A DNA stretch of 64,000 nucleotides. It comes from Parcubacteria group bacterium (GTDB lineage: Bacteria > Patescibacteriota > Minisyncoccia > Moranbacterales > JAKLHP01). Shown here one piece after another: positions 32,772 through 41,241 of this stretch. The notes beneath the pieces are model-generated. The model saw only the letters and a program-made list of their open reading frames with translations. It ran no database searches and was not told where the DNA came from. Every line of letters starts with the position of its first letter. Position 1 is the stretch's first letter. The position numbers and the translations under genes are program-made. The stretch is from assembly GCA_041657845.1 (NCBI GenBank), contig JBBABD010000002.1:5523-69522 (forward strand), read 5' to 3'.

Positions 32772-33854
32772 ATGATTACAACAGAAAAAATCATAGAAAT
32801 AGCCAAGCAAAAAGGCACCATTAAAACCAGAGAAATCGCTAAGGAATTTGGCGTGTCTCGCCAATATGCCAGCCGGCTTTTGGCCGAATTGGTAACTTCA
32901 GGAAAATTGATAAAAATCGGCTCCACCGCCAAGGCAATCTATGCCTTCCCTGATTATGCCAAAAAACACCTAGAAATATTGCCATTCAAAATTTCAAAAA
33001 CTTTTCAGAATAAAAACCTTGAAGAACACCAAGTCCTGAATCGAATAGAATCGGATCTGCCAACAATTGTCCAACAAAAAGAAAATGTTAGAAATATTTT
33101 TACCTATGCGTTTTCCGAAATGCTCAACAACGCAATTGAACATTCGAGTACAGAAAAAATAATCGTATCCGTGTCTATCAAGGATAAATTATTAACATTT
33201 ATTATTGATGATTTCGGCGTTGGCGTTTTCAGGAATATAATGAAGAAAAGAAATTTGAAATCCGAATTGGAAGCGATCCAAGATTTGCTAAAAGGAAAAA
33301 CCACAACCATGCCATCTTCTCATTCCGGACAAGGAATATTCTTTACCTCACGAGCCGGAGAAGAGTTCATACTGGATAGCTATGGCTACCGCTTGATTGT
33401 TAACAACCAAGTCAAGGATACGTTTCTCCAAGAAATCAAAGGAAAAGCGAAACAAAAAAAAGGAACTCGGGTCACATTCAAACTGTCGACCGAATCCGAA
33501 AAACACTTAAGAGAAACCTTCGATGAATTTGCAAATATTGACGAAGAAAGCAACTTCGGTTTTGATAAAACTGAAATAAAAATCAAGTTGTTCATAAGGG
33601 GCGGGGTTCACATTTCACGTTCTCAGGCAAGAAGAGTATTGGTCGGATTGAATAATTTTAAAGTCATCGTTTTTGATTTTGACAAAGTTCCGATGATAGG
33701 ACAGGCCTTCGCTGATGAAATTTTCAGAGTATTCCATAATAAATATCCCGACATAAAGCTTCAAGCAATCAACATGAGTGAAGCGGTGAAATTTATGGTC
33801 GATAGAGTCGAAGGGAATAATCCTCGAAACCAGGATGCGTTTTTAAAATCTTAA
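32772..33854 (+). CDS. HTH + HATPase + STAS-like (DUF4325) regulator
   Basis: 360 aa. N-terminal HTH (IIEIAKQKGTIKTREIAKEFGVSRQYASRLL), a GHKL-type ATPase domain with the N-box FSEMLNNAIEHS, DDFGVG and a G-box SSHSGQGIFF, then a C-terminal DUF4325 STAS-like part (SRSQARRVLVGL, VIVFDFDKVPMIGQAFADEI). This architecture resembles anti-sigma-like signalling switches fused to a DNA-binding domain. Four phased repeats cover its promoter, so self-regulation is likely. It lies 168 bp after module C but has its own promoter. Confidence 0.9.
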   Translation: MITTEKIIEIAKQKGTIKTREIAKEFGVSRQYASRLLAELVTSGKLIKIGSTAKAIYAFPDYAKKHLEILPFKISKTFQNKNLEEHQVLNRIESDLPTIVQQKENVRNIFTYAFSEMLNNAIEHSSTEKIIVSVSIKDKLLTFIIDDFGVGVFRNIMKKRNLKSELEAIQDLLKGKTTTMPSSHSGQGIFFTSRAGEEFILDSYGYRLIVNNQVKDTFLQEIKGKAKQKKGTRVTFKLSTESEKHLRETFDEFANIDEESNFGFDKTEIKIKLFIRGGVHISRSQARRVLVGLNNFKVIVFDFDKVPMIGQAFADEIFRVFHNKYPDIKLQAINMSEAVKFMVDRVEGNNPRNQDAFLKS

Positions 33855-33866
33855 CATCATATTTAA

Positions 33867-33937
33867 GCGGGATTAGTATAGTGGTAATACGTGACCTTCC
33901 CAAGGTTAAGGCGCCAGTTCGATTCTGGTATCCCGCT
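33867..33937 (+). tRNA. tRNA-Gly(CCC)
   Basis: Acceptor GCGGGAT/ATCCCGC, anticodon loop TTCCCAA (CCC), T-loop TTCGATT. Confidence 0.92.
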
Positions 33938-34000
33938 CTAACACAAAAAAATGAAAATAAACTAAAATGAAAATGTAGTACATAATATAAAAATAATTTT

Positions 34001-35962
34001 ATGCGGGGGAACATTTTTTTCATAATCAAAGAAACATTCTGGGGCGTAGCATACGCAATAGGAATGATTGGAGCTGGCATTTTGATTGCCAGTTTTTTTA
34101 TTTACATCTACCAGACTCCCAGCGCCGGACAGCTCACCAAAAGAAACGCCGCCCAAACAACAATCATCTACGACCGAACCGGAGAGCATATACTCTATCA
34201 GATCTACGGAGAATATAACCGAAAAATTCTAAGCCACGATCAAATTCCCGATAACATCCGCATTGCCACCGTTGCCGCCGAAGACAAATCTTTCTATTCC
34301 CATTTGGGGGTCGATTTTTTTGCCATCGCCCGAGCCTTTGAAGTTAATCTGAAAAACAAAGACATTATGCAAGGAGGATCAACCATCACCCAGCAACTGG
34401 CCAGAAATGTTTTTCTGACCAGAGAAAAAACACTGCTTCGAAAATATCTGGAAACTATCATGGCTTTTAAAATCGAACGAAAATACAGCAAAGACGAGAT
34501 TCTTGATTTCTACCTCAATGAAGTTCCTTACGGCTCCAATTCCTATGGAATAGAATCCGCTTCAGAAACATTTTTCAAAAAAGAAGCCAAGGATCTGACT
34601 TTGGATGAAGCCGCACTGCTAGCCGCTCTTCCCAAGGCTCCGACTCATTATTCTCCGTACAATATCCACAAAGACGAACTGATCGAAAGGCAAAAATCAA
34701 TCTTAAGAAAAATGTACAAATTGGGACTGGTTTCGGAATCAGAAACCAAAAAAGCACTTGCAGAAAACACCGCCCAAAAAATTGTCTCTTTCAGCCAGCC
34801 AATCGAGGCTCCGCATTTCGTTTTTTATGTTATCGATGAATTGGAACAAAAATATAAAGAAGAATTTCTGGAAACCGGAGGATTGAAAGTTTACACGACG
34901 CTAGATTACGATATGCAAAAACAAGCCGAGAAAGCTGTTGCCGACGGGGCAGAAAGAAACAGAATTAAAAATGCTTCCAATGTCGCACTGGTTGCTATTG
35001 ATCCAAAAACCGGAGAAATACTTTCAATGGTGGGAAGCAAAAATTATTTTGATGATTCTATTGATGGGCAAGTTAATGTTTCAATTATGCCCAGACAGCC
35101 CGGATCATCTTTTAAACCGATAATTTATTCCGCGGCTTTTGAAAAAGGCTACCAACCAGAAACCTCCATTGTTGATGCGCCAACTAATTTCGGACCAGAT
35201 GGATCAGGAAGAAATTATATTCCCAAAAATTATGACGGAAAATTTCACGGAACACTCACAATGAGAAAAGCCTTGGGCATGTCTCTTAATATTCCGGCTG
35301 TAAAAACGCTTGCGATGATAGGACTTCCTTCGGGAATAGAAATGGCCAAAAGATTAGGGATAACCACACTAGACGACAAAATAAATTACGGACTGGCCTT
35401 TGCAATCGGCGGAGCTGAAGTAAAACTTCTCGACCTAACTTCAGTTTTTTCTGTTTTTGCTAATGACGGAAAAAGAAATCCGCCACAAGCGATTTTAGAG
35501 GTAGACGAAGAAACCGACAAATATGTTCCTGAACGAAAAGAAACTAACGTCATTGATCCTGAGATAGCCAGAAAAATAAATTCTATTTTAACCGACAATG
35601 TCTCTCGCAGTCCAACTTTTGGACCGAGAAGTCCCATATTCATTCCTGATCGAATAGTAGCTGCCAAAACTGGTACTGCTCAAGAATTTAGGGATGTTTG
35701 GACCATAGGATATACTCCGTCTATTGCTGTTGGAGTTTGGGCTGGAAACAATGATCATAGTCCTATGGCAGAGGGAGCTGATGGAATCTTTACTGCCGCC
35801 CCGATTTGGCGGGATTTTATGGATAAAACGCTTGGCAGATATCCGGATGAGGCTTTTTTGCCTTATCAGCAAACGATAAAAGGAAAAACCGAATTGGCTC
35901 TTGCCACTGAAAATGTTAAACCAAACAAGAAAGAAGATCAGCACAAAAAGAAAAAACACTAA
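34001..35962 (+). CDS. class A penicillin-binding protein (PBP1A-like)
   Basis: 653 aa. N-terminal membrane anchor (GVAYAIGMIGAGILIASFFIYIY). GT51 transglycosylase with catalytic Glu in VAAEDKSFYSHLGVD and QGGSTITQQLARN. Transpeptidase with the S-x-x-K in PGSSFKP, S-x-N in GMSLNIPAV and K-T-G in AAKTGTAQEF. Lys-rich C-terminus. It polymerises and cross-links peptidoglycan and confirms wall synthesis in this organism. Single gene with a terminator at 36003. Confidence 0.97.
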   Translation: MRGNIFFIIKETFWGVAYAIGMIGAGILIASFFIYIYQTPSAGQLTKRNAAQTTIIYDRTGEHILYQIYGEYNRKILSHDQIPDNIRIATVAAEDKSFYSHLGVDFFAIARAFEVNLKNKDIMQGGSTITQQLARNVFLTREKTLLRKYLETIMAFKIERKYSKDEILDFYLNEVPYGSNSYGIESASETFFKKEAKDLTLDEAALLAALPKAPTHYSPYNIHKDELIERQKSILRKMYKLGLVSESETKKALAENTAQKIVSFSQPIEAPHFVFYVIDELEQKYKEEFLETGGLKVYTTLDYDMQKQAEKAVADGAERNRIKNASNVALVAIDPKTGEILSMVGSKNYFDDSIDGQVNVSIMPRQPGSSFKPIIYSAAFEKGYQPETSIVDAPTNFGPDGSGRNYIPKNYDGKFHGTLTMRKALGMSLNIPAVKTLAMIGLPSGIEMAKRLGITTLDDKINYGLAFAIGGAEVKLLDLTSVFSVFANDGKRNPPQAILEVDEETDKYVPERKETNVIDPEIARKINSILTDNVSRSPTFGPRSPIFIPDRIVAAKTGTAQEFRDVWTIGYTPSIAVGVWAGNNDHSPMAEGADGIFTAAPIWRDFMDKTLGRYPDEAFLPYQQTIKGKTELALATENVKPNKKEDQHKKKKH

Positions 35963-36002
35963 TTATTTGCTTTAAATAAAGCCTGAATTAATTGCTTCTT
36001 TT

Positions 36003-36026
36003 CCCCTTAGATAAGGGGTTTTTTCT
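36003..36026 (+). terminator. terminator after PBP1A gene
   Basis: CCCCTT-AGAT-AAGGGG (36003-36018) then TTTTTTC. Confidence 0.9.
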
Positions 36027-36064
36027 TTTATTTGGCTTTTTTAAGCCTTTTTTTATTAAAATGT

Positions 36065-36093
36065 TTGACTTATGAAGCGATTGGTGATATCAT
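36065..36093 (+). promoter_or_regulatory. promoter of 3D-domain gene
   Basis: TTGACT (36065-36070), 17-bp spacer, TATCAT (36088-36093). Confidence 0.65.
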
Positions 36094-36184
36094 TGTAGGT
36101 TGGTGAAAATTGCGTCTGCCTAGTCGACAGACAAAAATCGCCAATTTAGTACCTCGAAAAAAGTTAATTATCTAAGCCGAAACA

Positions 36185-36697
36185 ATGGATATCATTAGTA
36201 TTATTGCGGCTTTGCCTTTGTTGGTAAACGTGGCGACTGTGCCTGTTACTGAGGCAAAGGAAACAGTAAATACTAATACAAAAATAGAAGTTGAAGAACA
36301 AAAAAACATTTCAATAAAAGAAGAAGTTAAAAGTGAGCAGGAAATTAAAAATGATAAAGTTCTTGCCAAATGGAAGGAAAAACAGGAAAATATGTGGAAA
36401 AGCCTTCCTAAAGAAAAATTCACCATTAATGCTTCTGCTTATACCGCCGCAGCTGATGAATGCGGAAAAAGTGATGGCATTACGGCTAGCGGAATCAAAG
36501 TTGGAGAAAAGCGAACATTGGCTTGCCCTCCAAGTTACCCGTTCGGTGCCAAAATTAAGATTGAAGGCGTTGGAACACTGATTTGTGAAGATCGTGGGGG
36601 AGCGATCAAGGGAAATCACTTCGACATTTATGTCGAAACCAAAAAAGAAGCTTTTGCTTTCGGTCGAAGAAACCTTTTAGCGGAAGTTGTGGAGTAA
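36185..36697 (+). CDS. secreted 3D-domain (double-psi beta-barrel) protein
   Basis: 170 aa. Short N-terminal hydrophobic segment (IISIIAALPLLVNVATVPVT), a Glu/Lys linker, then a 3D/RlpA-like barrel: FTINASAYTAAADECGKSDGITASG, ACPPSYPFGAKIKIEG, and the Asp-rich end ICEDRGGAIKGNHFDIYV with the D-x-x...FD-Y pattern (3D = three Asp). Related domains bind or cleave glycan strands. It is next to PBP1A, consistent with wall remodelling. Confidence 0.88.
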   Translation: MDIISIIAALPLLVNVATVPVTEAKETVNTNTKIEVEEQKNISIKEEVKSEQEIKNDKVLAKWKEKQENMWKSLPKEKFTINASAYTAAADECGKSDGITASGIKVGEKRTLACPPSYPFGAKIKIEGVGTLICEDRGGAIKGNHFDIYVETKKEAFAFGRRNLLAEVVE

Positions 36698-36704
36698 AAA
36701 CATT

Positions 36705-36735
36705 AAGCGCTTCGCAGGAGGCGCTTTTTGTTTTT
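36705..36735 (+). terminator. terminator after 3D gene
   Basis: AAGCGC (36705-36710) pairs with GCGCTT (36721-36726), then TTTGTTTTT. Confidence 0.8.
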
Positions 36736-36799
36736 ATATGCTTTACATAAATAATATTATAAACTATAATTGCAGTATGCAACATAACTACTCAACCAT

Positions 36800-37540
36800 A
36801 TGGGAATAAAGTATGCGGTAAATGAAAATTTTTTCAAAAAGTGGTCTCCTGAAATGACTTATATTTTGGGTTATTTTTATGCAGATGGAAGCATGGAAGA
36901 TGCTAGCTATTTGAGAGGAAAGTATATTAGAGTTTCAAGCATAGATAAGTCAACCATCCTTAAAATAAGAAACTGGCTCAAATCAAAACATACTATAGTT
37001 AAAATAAATCCTCCGACCAACAATGGACATAAAAGATATTTATTAAGAATAGGAAATCATACATTATACAATGATTTAATAAAGCTTGGACTTTATCCAA
37101 ATAAATCATTAACTGTAAAATTTCCCAATATACCTCAAAAATATTTCAACCACTTTGTAAGAGGGTACTTTGATGGAGATGGCTGTGTCAGAATTTGTAT
37201 GCGTAAGGGAAAGAGACAAAAATTGGTTATTAGTAAACTTTCAACTGTTTTTACTTGTGGAAGTAAAGAGTTTTTAGAAAAGCTGGCGAAACAATTAAAT
37301 GAGAATATAAAAACAAAAAATATAAAAGTCTACAATGGATGCAAATCTTATATGCTGTGCTATTCTACTGAAGATAGCGTGAAGCTATTCAAATTTTTAT
37401 ATAGAAACTTAAACAAAAATGATTTTCTTGAAAGAAAATTTGATAGGTTTAGAGATTATTTTAATAAAAGACCCCAAAGAATTGACAGTAAAGTGAATAA
37501 TATATTACGATACTTAGGTAATGGCCAGGTGGTGAAGTAG
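36800..37540 (+). CDS. LAGLIDADG homing endonuclease overlapping tRNA-Cys
   Basis: 246 aa with two LAGLIDADG motifs: TYILGYFYADGS (near residue 27) and HFVRGYFDGDG (near residue 118), each followed by a beta-sheet saddle. Two motifs make a monomeric site-specific DNA endonuclease. The last 6 codons (GQVVK and stop, 37523-37540) lie within the 5' end of tRNA-Cys, so the enzyme gene runs into the tRNA. This suggests a mobile element targeted to the tRNA gene. No intron boundary is visible. Confidence 0.92.
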   Translation: MGIKYAVNENFFKKWSPEMTYILGYFYADGSMEDASYLRGKYIRVSSIDKSTILKIRNWLKSKHTIVKINPPTNNGHKRYLLRIGNHTLYNDLIKLGLYPNKSLTVKFPNIPQKYFNHFVRGYFDGDGCVRICMRKGKRQKLVISKLSTVFTCGSKEFLEKLAKQLNENIKTKNIKVYNGCKSYMLCYSTEDSVKLFKFLYRNLNKNDFLERKFDRFRDYFNKRPQRIDSKVNNILRYLGNGQVVK

Positions 37541-37595
37541 TTAACACAGCGGTCTGCAAAACCGCAATGCGTGGGTGCAACTCCCACCCTGGCCT
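37523..37595 (+). tRNA. tRNA-Cys(GCA)
   Basis: Acceptor GGCCAGG/CCTGGCC, anticodon stem GCGGT/ACCGC with loop CTGCAAA (GCA), T-loop TGCAACT. The endonuclease stop TAG (37538) is in its D-loop region. The tRNA appears intact. Confidence 0.92.
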
Positions 37596-37609
37596 CATAA
37601 TTGGAAAAT

Positions 37610-37693
37610 GCCGCGGTGTTGGAACTGGTAGACAAAAGGGACTTAAAATCCCTCGGTAGTAATACCGTGCGAGTTCGAGTCTCGCCCGCGGCA
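37610..37693 (+). tRNA. tRNA-Leu(TAA)
   Basis: Class II. Acceptor GCCGCGG/CCGCGGC, anticodon loop CTTAAAA (TAA), long variable arm, T-loop TTCGAGT. Confidence 0.92.
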
Positions 37694-37695
37694 CA

Positions 37696-37720
37696 AAAAA
37701 ATCCTCTTTTGAGGATTTTT
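37696..37720. terminator. bidirectional terminator
   Basis: AAAAATCCTC / GAGGATTTTT with loop TTTT. It serves tRNA-Leu on the plus strand and the uracil-DNA glycosylase gene on the minus strand. Confidence 0.87.
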
Positions 37721-37723
37721 GTT

Positions 37724-38377
37724 TTAGAATAAAGTTTCTTGATTATCTTCGTTATTCTCGACCGGTGCGAATTTATCTTTCTTTTCGCTTTCCGATTTAT
37801 TTACTGCTTTTAGAACTTTGGGAATTTGCTTGAAATCTTGGATCAGAATCGTTCGCATACTTCCATTATATAAAGCGGCGGCTGGATGATAGAGCGCGTA
37901 AAAAACTCTCGTTCCAAGTCCCGGAATATTTCTTCTCATCGCTTTTCCATGGATCTGAGAAATTTTTTGATTGGGCAAAAATCTTTCCATCGAATGCCTG
38001 CCCAGCGTTACGATTAATTTCGGATCAATTATTTCTATCTGTTTTTCGAGCCATGGCCAACAGGCTTCGCTCTCTTCTGGAAGAGGATCGCGGTTCGCTG
38101 GCGGACGGCACTTTACCACGTTAGCAATATACACTTCTTCTCTTTTTAATTTTATCGTTTCTAGCATTTCGTCTAAGAATTTTCCCGCCGCCCCAACAAA
38201 AGGAATGCCCAGTTCATTTTCTTTTTGCCCCGGTCCTTCACCAATGAACATAATTTCCGCTTCCGCGCTTCCATCTCCCGGAACCACTTGCTTACAAGTT
38301 CCACGTAGAACACATTTGCAGCAAGCTATCATTTCCTTGTTTAATTTCTCTAATTTTTCCCTTTTACTTTCACTCAT
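37724..38377 (-). CDS. udg: family 4 uracil-DNA glycosylase
   Basis: 217 aa from ATG 38377 (MSESKREKL). The longer frame to 38428 is coded by a low-complexity repeat. Iron-sulfur Cys in CCKCVLRGTC with partners further on (CRPPAN, CWPW). Uracil pocket GEGPGQKENELGIPFVGAAG, LGRHS, and HPAAALYN with the catalytic-region His. It removes uracil from DNA in base excision repair. Together with MutM, Mpg, Nfo and PolA this gives a full short-patch set. A parS-like variant (38297-38312) falls in the Cys motif. Confidence 0.95.
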   Translation of the reverse strand: MSESKREKLEKLNKEMIACCKCVLRGTCKQVVPGDGSAEAEIMFIGEGPGQKENELGIPFVGAAGKFLDEMLETIKLKREEVYIANVVKCRPPANRDPLPEESEACWPWLEKQIEIIDPKLIVTLGRHSMERFLPNQKISQIHGKAMRRNIPGLGTRVFYALYHPAAALYNGSMRTILIQDFKQIPKVLKAVNKSESEKKDKFAPVENNEDNQETLF

Positions 38378-38499
38378 CAAATTTACAATTTTCAATTTAC
38401 TTGTTTTCAATGAATTTTCAATTTCCAATTAATTAATTTTCAACATTGGAAATTGAGTCATTGTAAATTTATTGTAAATTGATCATTGATTATTGAAAA
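38378..38499. repeat. AT-rich AATTTTCAATT repeat tract
   Basis: Imperfect repeats of AATTTTCAATT and AAATTGAAAATT in both orientations. They read into the frame upstream of udg and explain its spurious N-terminal extension. Confidence 0.7.
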
Positions 38500-39006
38500 T
38501 TATTTCAACTGGTCTATTCTTAATAGCTCGAACTTATCATTGCTCGTGTTCCAAACTGCAAATGTCGGCGGATAAATTTGATTAGCCACATTGCCTGGAT
38601 TCAGCATCTTACACTCGCCAATTATTTCCTCCCAGGGCTTGTGAGTGTGCCCATAAAAAACAAAATCATATCTTCCGCTTCGACAAAGGCCCTTAGCGAT
38701 TCTGGGAAAATGAACAAAGGCGATTTTCTTTTTATCAATTTCTATTTCTCCTTCTTTTTTAAATATTTTCGTTTGCTTGAATTCATTATTTTTGAAAAAG
38801 TAATTTTGGAGATAATCATTATCCATATTTCCGAAAGTAAAATAGATTTCACCTTCAAAATTATCATTCAGATATTCCAGAGTTTCCAAGGAAGCCAAAT
38901 CTCCGCAACAAATAATCTTTTCGATTTTATTTAAAGCGCAATAATCCAAAACTTTTTTGAGATTGGGAATATTGTCATGAATGTCGGATATGATTGCTAT
39001 TTTCAT
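38500..39006 (-). CDS. YfcE/MJ0936-type metallophosphoesterase
   Basis: 168 aa. Calcineurin-like fold with motifs in order: IISDIHDN (D-x-H), CCGDLAS (G-D), FGNMDND (G-N), FVHFPRIA and GHTHKPW (G-H-x-H). Two-metal phosphodiesterase of the small YfcE type; the physiological substrate is uncertain. The TrmB3 stop is 43 bp upstream on the same strand, separated by an AT-rich repeat. Confidence 0.93.
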   Translation of the reverse strand: MKIAIISDIHDNIPNLKKVLDYCALNKIEKIICCGDLASLETLEYLNDNFEGEIYFTFGNMDNDYLQNYFFKNNEFKQTKIFKKEGEIEIDKKKIAFVHFPRIAKGLCRSGRYDFVFYGHTHKPWEEIIGECKMLNPGNVANQIYPPTFAVWNTSNDKFELLRIDQLK

Positions 39007-39048
39007 AGATACTACAAATTAACAAATTTATTGCAAATATACAAATTT

Positions 39049-39795
39049 TTAAATTTTCTTAATTTCCGGTAAGTTGTCCCAAATAAGTTCAAAAATCAAT
39101 TTCATTGTCTTATAGATTTCCGAACTTTCAATAATCAAACCGGTTTCTTCTTTCGAAGACATTAGAGCCACCTTAGAAAATCCGTAGATATTAATTTCTA
39201 TGGAAAATGGATACTTTTTCGGATCAACTACCTTGGAGGATCGCAATTGTTCCTGATCTTGGGAAGCCACTTCCTTTTGCATAAATTCGGTTGCAGGCAT
39301 AATAAATCGGGCCGTCAGATGCTTTTGTTTTCTTCGTTTCATATAATCCCAAGCCCAATCATGGCCTAAAATTTTGACCACATCTTCGGAAGCAAAACCC
39401 AGAATTTCTCCGGAATACTTCAGGGTATCATTATAAACCTCTCTCAAACCTTCTTTCCCTTCATAAAATCTAATTTTTGGCTTATTTCCAGCCGTATTAT
39501 GAATAGATTTGAGCTGGGGTAGAATTTCGGCAAACATTTCTTCCTTTATTTTCAGGTCTTTTTGAATCTTTTCCGGGTCTTCGCCGAGATAAAGGGTTTT
39601 TTTACCTTTGACCGTCTCCGAAATCAGTCCTTTTTCCTTTAAATCAAGCAAAATATCGTAGGTGGTGGTTCTTTTAATGCCGGCTTTTTTGGCAATCTCC
39701 AAGACTGTGGTTCCGCCTAACTCCAAAGCGGCAAGATAGACATCCGCCTTTCGTCCTTCGAGACCAAATTGTTCCAAAACTTGCTTTATCTCCAT
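39049..39795 (-). CDS. TrmB-type transcriptional regulator 3 (module D)
   Basis: 248 aa. wHTH (LEQFGLEGRKADVYLAALELGGTTVLEIA; recognition helix KRTTTYDILLDLKEKGLIS), then the sensing domain with KIRFYEGKEGLREVYNDTLKYSGEILGFAS. It is the closest in layout to regulators 1 and 2 (RFYEGKEG, LR-x-x-K/TRF). Its minus-strand promoter TTGACG-18-TAAAAT puts the start a few bases before the ATG. A TGTCGACA palindrome (39813-39820) sits in the spacer. It faces module D. Confidence 0.92.
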   Translation of the reverse strand: MEIKQVLEQFGLEGRKADVYLAALELGGTTVLEIAKKAGIKRTTTYDILLDLKEKGLISETVKGKKTLYLGEDPEKIQKDLKIKEEMFAEILPQLKSIHNTAGNKPKIRFYEGKEGLREVYNDTLKYSGEILGFASEDVVKILGHDWAWDYMKRRKQKHLTARFIMPATEFMQKEVASQDQEQLRSSKVVDPKKYPFSIEINIYGFSKVALMSSKEETGLIIESSEIYKTMKLIFELIWDNLPEIKKI

Positions 39796-39812
39796 AGCCC
39801 TATTTTAGCACA

Positions 39813-39831
39813 TGTCGACACTTTTCGTCAA
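39813..39831. promoter_or_regulatory. regulator 3 operator region
   Basis: TGTCGACA-CTTTT-CGTCAA: TGTCA-type half-sites within the regulator's own promoter. A second pair, TTGACGG and TTGACG, lies at 39889-39907 near the module D -35. Confidence 0.55.
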
Positions 39832-39901
39832 CTTTTAATATAATTATTAACCTTATTTTGGCTTTAATACGCTATTTTACTATTTTAATTGACGGTTATC
39901 G

Positions 39902-39930
39902 TTGACGTTTTGCTCTTTTGAATGTATAAT
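39902..39930 (+). promoter_or_regulatory. module D promoter
   Basis: TTGACG (39902-39907), 17-bp spacer, TATAAT (39925-39930). The leader then has TGTTACGATGAAAATCC, followed by ATCC-AAT-GGAT; module E has the compensated ATTC-AAT-GAAT. Confidence 0.85.
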
Positions 39931-40050
39931 GGGCTGTTACGATGAAAATCCAATGGATTGGACTCGCAACAATGTTCCTTGAGAAATCACCTCCCAATAA
40001 GTCCTTATTTGTCAATTAGGCAGAAAGGCAGGGAAAAGGAGATAAAAGCA

Positions 40051-40398
40051 ATGTACATGTTCAAGCGAATCCAGGGCTTGGAAAACTATATCATTTATTT
40101 TGAGTACGGATTGTATGAGAACGTCAATCGTAAATTTTACGCTTGGCTGGCGAAGGAGGAAGAGTGGGACAATAAAATGCTTCTTTTACAAACTGGCGTT
40201 TGTGGTTTAGAAGACGAATACATTAAAATCGAATCCGCCATTTTTCAAAACGACATTATTGAAATTCGTCTCGAAACGGGGGAATGGCATTCTGGACGCA
40301 TTAACAGATACCAGGTTTGCATCAAAACCGTGCCAATTAGCAAAATCACGAAGCATGCTGATGTTGTAAAAAAAGTCTCCAAGAAGGTGATCAGATAG
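40051..40398 (+). CDS. module D gene 1, hypothetical
   Basis: 115 aa from ATG 40051, which follows SD AAAAGGAGAT; earlier in-frame codons are leader. Mixed alpha/beta with aromatic N-terminus (MFKRIQGLENYIIYFEYGLYENVNRKFYAW) and basic C-terminus. Later parts are IKIESAIFQNDIIEIRLETGEW. No family recognised. Followed by H1-H2 element D1. Confidence 0.75.
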   Translation: MYMFKRIQGLENYIIYFEYGLYENVNRKFYAWLAKEEEWDNKMLLLQTGVCGLEDEYIKIESAIFQNDIIEIRLETGEWHSGRINRYQVCIKTVPISKITKHADVVKKVSKKVIR

Positions 40399-40405
40399 GT
40401 TTCAC

Positions 40406-40480
40406 GGCAAGAGCGATAGAATCTTATCCTCTTGCCTCTCAATTGAGATTTTAAAAAATATTTTTGAAATCTCTGAGAGA
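40406..40480 (+). ncRNA. H1-H2 intercistronic element D1
   Basis: H1: GGCAAGAG-c-GATA-GAATCT-TATC-CTCTTGCC (40406-40436), with a different stem from A and C but the same loop. H2: TCTC / GAGA outer, GAGATTT / AAATCTC inner (40437-40480), then AAAAGTTCTT. Confidence 0.85.
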
Positions 40481-40496
40481 AAAAGTTCTTCAAAAG

Positions 40497-40770
40497 GAGG
40501 TGAAGCGTATGCCGTGGAACGAACGCGCAATGTTTGACAGCCTAAATTCGTAGGCGCGGCACGGGAAGCGTGGTTACTCTGTCCCCAAAAAAGCAGGAGT
40601 AGCCGGGAGATAATGAATCCCCAAATACTAACTGGATAGTCAAGGGCATGGTAAGATACGTTTTTGTATCTTATGGGTGGCACTTTGGGACGTCTCTCCC
40701 TATAGAGGCGGCTTCCAGTAAAATGGAAGTGGGGCAACCACGTCATCCGCTATACTTTAGTAAATTCATT
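40497..40770 (+). ncRNA. structured non-coding region, module D
   Basis: No long ORF. Several helices can be drawn: TGCCG/CGGCA around the micro-ORF, GGTTACTC/GGAGTAGCC, TAAGATAC-GTTTTT-GTATCTTA, CTTCCA-GTAAAA-TGGAAG, and GACGT/ACGTC enclosing the last two hairpins. It is preceded by D1 and followed by D2, so it occupies the place of a cistron. I do not recognise an RNA family. Confidence 0.65.
40509..40553 (+). CDS. 14-residue micro-ORF in module D
   Basis: ATG 40509 follows an optimal SD AAGGAGGTGA. Product MPWNERAMFDSLNS. Too short to judge as a protein; it could be a leader peptide controlling the RNA structure it begins. Confidence 0.35.
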   Translation: MPWNERAMFDSLNS

Positions 40771-40771
40771 A

Positions 40772-40841
40772 GGCAAGAGCGATAGAATCTTATCCTCTTG
40801 CCTCTCTTATCAAAATCATATTTTTTATGGTTTTAATAAGG
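40772..40841 (+). ncRNA. H1-H2 intercistronic element D2
   Basis: H1 at 40772-40802 is identical to D1 H1. H2 (CTTAT/ATAAG with AAAA/TTTT inner pairs) differs, then GGGAAAATTCCC. Confidence 0.82.
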
Positions 40842-40885
40842 GAAAATTCCCGAAGCAGTTTAAAAAATGAAAAAGGAGAAGCGAA

Positions 40886-41218
40886 ATGAAATTCCAAGTT
40901 TCAGTTTCGGACGCAATTGAAAAATGCGAGAAGGTAGTGAAAAAATGGGAAGAAAGAGAGAAAGCGGGAAAGGCCTACGGCTTCGCCCAGATTCACGAAA
41001 GAGTGGCAAGCAACCTGAAAAGTTTTAAGGCTGAACTGGAAGAAAACAGAAACAATCCGATCTATGTATGCAAAGATGTCAGTGGCTACGTTGATGTGCT
41101 GCAAAACAAATTATTTCATACCCGTACCAATCCAAAGGCAAAGAAAAGGATCGACAAGATACTCGATGGACTAAATATGTTGATTTATCTTCTCGATAAC
41201 ATCAACATAGTCCCATGA
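40886..41218 (+). CDS. module D gene 2, hypothetical helical protein
   Basis: 110 aa, Lys-rich, helical (VSDAIEKCEKVVKKWEEREKAG; NLKSFKAELEENRNN; RIDKILDGLNMLIYLLDNINI). Soluble. SD AAAAAGGAG 6 bp upstream. Looks like a small adaptor or regulator; no family recognised. Confidence 0.75.
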   Translation: MKFQVSVSDAIEKCEKVVKKWEEREKAGKAYGFAQIHERVASNLKSFKAELEENRNNPIYVCKDVSGYVDVLQNKLFHTRTNPKAKKRIDKILDGLNMLIYLLDNINIVP

Positions 41219-41241
41219 ACCAAAAGGGGGGCGAAAAAAAC

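Noticed and set aside
37523..37595. Group I intron in tRNA-Cys
   Set aside because: The tRNA is continuous; the LAGLIDADG gene overlaps its 5' end but does not split it.
38297..38312. Eighth parS site in udg (AGTTCCACGTAGAACA)
   Set aside because: Only 14 of 16 match, and the codons belong to the conserved Cys motif of the enzyme, so coincidence is likely.
40497..40770. tmRNA, RNase P or 6S RNA
   Set aside because: None of their conserved core sequences is visible.
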